64,000 nt of DNA from Blastobasis lacticolella (Eukaryota; Arthropoda; Insecta; Lepidoptera; Blastobasidae). Below are positions 61,154 to 64,000 of the stretch, one piece after another (the first letter of the stretch is position 1; each line of letters begins with the position of its first letter). The stretch lies in assembly GCA_905147135.1 (NCBI GenBank), contig LR990046.1, positions 11,128,501 to 11,192,500 of the forward strand. Direction: 5' to 3'. Below the pieces are notes generated by a model, which was not told the origin of the DNA, did no database searches, and saw only the letters and a list, made by a program, of their open reading frames with translations. The position numbers and the translations under genes were made by a program.

Positions 61154-61370
61154 AAGCCTTTAGACCTTTGCAATACCACGGGCAATTGCATTGGCCACAT
61201 CCCTCTTGATGAACTCCATGTTGTACTGAAAACCTCAGTAGGGAGCTTATTCGACGAACTAACAGTGCATAAAAATGTTCCTCTGAAACTGCACAGTTTA
61301 AGGCTATTATAGTAATGTTTTAGAACAATGCTATTAATACAGGAAAATTAGACAAAAAAAAATCCATTTC

Positions 61371-61808
61371 CGAACATTTGAAATAACAAGCTGAATATTG
61401 GTGGAAATGTAGAGAATAGTGTCCAGATTTATATCCCAAAAGTCCCAAAATATCTATTGTAAATTTCAAGGATTATCGGTATATTTATTGCTTCTTCACG
61501 CAAAAACCATTAAATGGAATTTGATGAAATTTGGTTGGCAGTAATGTAGCATATAACCCAATGTAGGTATTGTTTTTCTCAAGGACTAATAAAGTAGTCT
61601 GAATTAAGTTATTTAAAACGAAAACAAGCAAAATCGGACGCTCGGTTCAGTCGCTATGCTTCAAAGTCGAAAAATCCAATATGGCGGCGGTGTTTTTTTT
61701 AAATTACGTATTTTCCCCAGGATAGATATTTTGAGACTTTTGGGGTGTCAATCTGGACACTATTCGCTACATTTCCACTAATTTTTAGCTTGTTATTTCA
61801 AATGTCCG
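61371..61808. mobile_element. 438 bp MITE with about 85 bp inverted repeats
   Basis: Left cgaacatttgaaataacaag, ggtggaaatgtagagaatag and tgtccagatttatatcccaa. Right, read reversed: cggacatttgaaataacaag, agtggaaatgtagcgaatag and tgtccagattgacaccccaa. The arms differ at scattered sites. The interior is AT-rich and non-coding. Confidence 0.85.
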
Positions 61809-63589
61809 GGTCTCTCTTTACTTAAAACCAGAGGCAAGCGAGCGAGAAAGCGGTAAATCGCACCAGCAACATATAAGAGATGCTGTCTAAGTCTCGCACT
61901 GCGACAAAGAACTCGACATCTTTCCTAGCAACATATCTCCATTAATGACATTAAAATGTCAATTGCAACCAAAAAAGAATGTCTCGACTATCTTCGACAG
62001 TCGTAGATTGTCGAGGATCACCTTCAGTGACGTTTTCATTCAGTTTGGCTAGAGTAAATGTTGAATTGGAGCAGGTGTCCAGGTGGCTATTGATGTCTTT
62101 CAGAGTTATCTCCATTAATTGACCGCTCATGTGAGGTGCAACCGGAGGAAGATGTTTCTTTCTAAGAAACAGATTTTAGAAATGATGAGCGACAACAAAA
62201 AAGTTCCACATTGATTGACATGTAAATACAATATCTTCCTACATCTATCACTATTGTTTCTTTCGAGGCTATGTAATCGATCATATTATTAAAATGAAAA
62301 TTCTTTTAACTATTTATCGTCAAACGAAGCAAGCAAACCATATTAGGTCTAGGTCAGAGTTGCTCGCGCGAATTACCTAGTAATTAGGCATCCGAAATAA
62401 TTGAGTTAATGCTACATTACTTCATTAGCGAGCATCAAGTGATATGTACCTACGTACCTATGATGTACAACAGACCTTCTACATACTTATAACTTTGTAC
62501 GTACCTGTGTATTATTACTTACAACACACATAGTAGATACAGATAACACACGCGGCTTCATCGCTTACTTTTACTTTCTTTGTTTCTTTCTAGGTTTTAA
62601 AACACTGCATTATTCAGCGTCACAGAAAATATATCGGTCTCAGTATAGAGTAAATATCATCTCCATCCACACAATTTAACCATATCAGCTACAGATAGAT
62701 ATGCTTACACTCTTTTCTATATAACGTGAACGAGCTCGCATGCTCTACCTGAAAGAGAGCCTGTAATTAAGAGCTAGATTATCTCGTTGTCTGTTGAACT
62801 AATTATTTGCCTTCGCCTATCATTGATCAAACGATTATTAAGTCGCCCAAATATTTTCGACACCAAACTTACTCATTTTATTTATTAAAATTCTTATATA
62901 TTTTTAATAAATTTATCTACTGCTGTAATTTATCACTTACTGATTTAAGTTCCTCCTCTACTTCAGCAATTGCGAACTCTGACATTTCGGGAAAACAGTA
63001 ATTTAAGAAGATTCCCAGGAAATCCTAAATCCCGCTTAACTTTGAAAGAATATATTTTAACAAAAATCTGACGAACCACAAGCATTATAGGTAAATTTGG
63101 GCGTAAATGGAAGGCACTAATATTATCAATGTGTTTGAAATAGGATTAAAATCACAACAAACCATTCTAAAAGCCGATAGAAATCCATTCTGGAGATTAA
63201 AAAATATTGTGAAATTACCGTTGGAGGAATTCGTGTTTACTTTTTGGGGATGTTATCCGCGAATGGATTCCCCTGTCAGTGCCGGATTAACTCAGCACGT
63301 AGTATATAGATAAAGGTAATAGGAAGTCATTTACTTGGTACATCATCCATCAGCGTTACAAATATCACCGGTGACAGTCAAGCTTTGAAGGTGTCCTGAT
63401 TATTGTGTTCGGAGAACTCCCTCGTAGGCAATGCTTTTTATTCAAGCCGTATTAAAGGAAACATAAAAGGTATAAAAGGATGGAACATGCTGAATTAAAC
63501 AGCCTTATTGATTCTAGATTGTACTGTTCGACGAACACATTGGCAGGCACAGACGGAAAGGTCTACCCAAAGCGGTTTATCTGCGACAT
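61809..63589. other. Downstream stretch without secure gene
   Basis: Holds the speculative terminal exon at 62594. A segment at 63028-63082 (atcccgcttaactttgaaag ... ctgacgaaccacaa) also occurs at 46743-46795, marking an uncharacterised repeat. Confidence 0.45.
62594..62679 (+). CDS. Speculative terminal exon for the DH45 form
   Basis: The strongest acceptor seen after the DH45 exon is tttctttgtttctttctag at 62575-62593. Entering in phase 1 gives GFKTLHYSASQKIYRSQ and 11 more residues to a TAA, with AATAAA at 62906-62911. The tail has no S-x-x-L-Y pattern shared by the other two terminal exons, and 28 residues is longer than theirs (12 and 14 residues). It is offered only as the best local candidate; the real exon may lie beyond 64000. 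Confidence 0.2.
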
Positions 63590-63700
63590 CAGGAAGGAAT
63601 GTATGTTCGCTTATGTGCCCCAAAGACAAAGATGCCGACGGAATAAGATAGTATGCATTCTCCGAAATGCAACCTGTAAAATACCGATAGACGGGGAACT
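63590..63700 (-). pseudogene. LINE C-terminal fragment
   Basis: On the minus strand a worn frame around the motif G-E-C/SENA with LIPSAS, matching the segment L-H-F-G-E-C-A ... L-I-P-A-A of the element at 11520-12260. The DNA ctccgaaatgcaacctgtaa is shared with 11783. Heavily decayed. Confidence 0.5.
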
Positions 63701-63778
63701 CTAATTCAAACTTCCAGGTTTACATATGGTTTATCTTTCCAGGATACCTTGGGAACCGAGCCTCGGTCCGCTACGCGA

Positions 63779-63889
63779 ACTAGAGCCCGGCTACCGACCG
63801 CCTTCAGTTTCCGAGCTGCCAGCTGGGGCAACGAACTACGTCAATCTCTACTTAATAGTGCCAAATTATATGCGTCGCCATTCGATTGA
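63779..63889 (+). pseudogene. LINE reverse transcriptase C-terminal fragment
   Basis: A 36-codon frame ending in TGA reads RARLPTAFSFRAASWGNEL, then R-Q-S-L-L-N-S-A. The S-F-R-A-A-S-W-x-N-E-L pattern is the usual C-terminal end of non-LTR reverse transcriptases. The frame stays open upstream to about 63752 (EPRSATRT). It is a short relic at the window edge. Confidence 0.65.
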
Positions 63890-64000
63890 ACCCACACTAT
63901 TTCTTTAAACAATTGCTCTGCTTTCTTTAAGGTAAACAATTTACCTTTTAAATTATTTTATTGTTTTGTTACTACTATTATATTATTTATTTGCACAAGG

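Noticed and set aside
62921..62992. Minus-strand mini-frame with an acidic EVEEELK segment
   Set aside because: About 22 codons only, in AT-rich DNA, without an upstream or downstream partner exon.
63744..63783. Acceptor tttatctttccag with a phase-1 frame GYLGNRASVRYAN and stop as a DH45 terminal exon
   Set aside because: A LINE reverse transcriptase frame appears to run through the same bases (EPRSATRTRARLPTAF), and no AATAAA follows within the window.

Overview
The window looks like nuclear DNA of a moth or other lepidopteran. It is AT-rich, almost free of long ORFs, and crowded with short dispersed repeats, tRNA-derived SINEs, palindromic MITEs and dead non-LTR retrotransposons. The one clearly recognisable host gene is the insect CRF-like diuretic hormone gene (Dh44 family). 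Its three encoded peptides have the 41- and 45-residue sizes and the PSLSI/PSMSV cores known from moths. No prokaryotic features, rRNA, CRISPR array or convincing functional tRNA gene were found.

Layout. 1-5.4 kb: repeats and simple sequence only. 5.6-6.4 kb: weak minus-strand hints of a decayed multi-pass receptor. 6.87-7.29 kb: three tandem copies of a 141-145 bp unit. 7.86-8.35 kb: a tandem pair of tRNA-like SINEs. 11.5-12.3 kb: a deleted LINE (minus). 14.15-14.55 kb (plus) and 17.4-18.8 kb (minus): RTE-type LINE remains, the second with a YADD reverse transcriptase motif. 21-41 kb: no gene seen, but many repeats, several with visible inverted or target-site repeats. 41.7-42.7 kb: a 5'-truncated CR1-type LINE with a 238-codon open frame.

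45.77 kb to at least 60.96 kb, plus strand: the diuretic hormone gene. A signal-peptide exon (45774-45911) and a spacer exon (49333-49422) are followed by three alternative peptide exons: DH34-like (54018-54156), DH41 (56341-56497) and DH45 (60780-60957). Every peptide exon enters in phase 0 and leaves in phase 1, so joining two of them in series breaks the frame; the phases enforce one hormone per mRNA. Short phase-1 terminal exons with stop codons follow the first two (54553-54590 and 57623-57666), each with polyadenylation signals. No secure terminal exon was found for DH45; one candidate is at 62594, and the true one may lie past the window. The last 40 bases of the DH45 exon, its donor site and adjoining intron are duplicated in tandem (122 bp period) just downstream.

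The introns of this gene hold many mobile pieces: palindromic MITEs, a 180 bp hairpin element 311 bp before the DH34 exon, a near-perfect 153 bp tandem duplication, and a repeat starting 14 bp after the signal exon donor. The last 400 bp of the window contains two more LINE relics. All exon boundaries are read by eye from GT/AG sites, frame and family resemblance, without transcript data.
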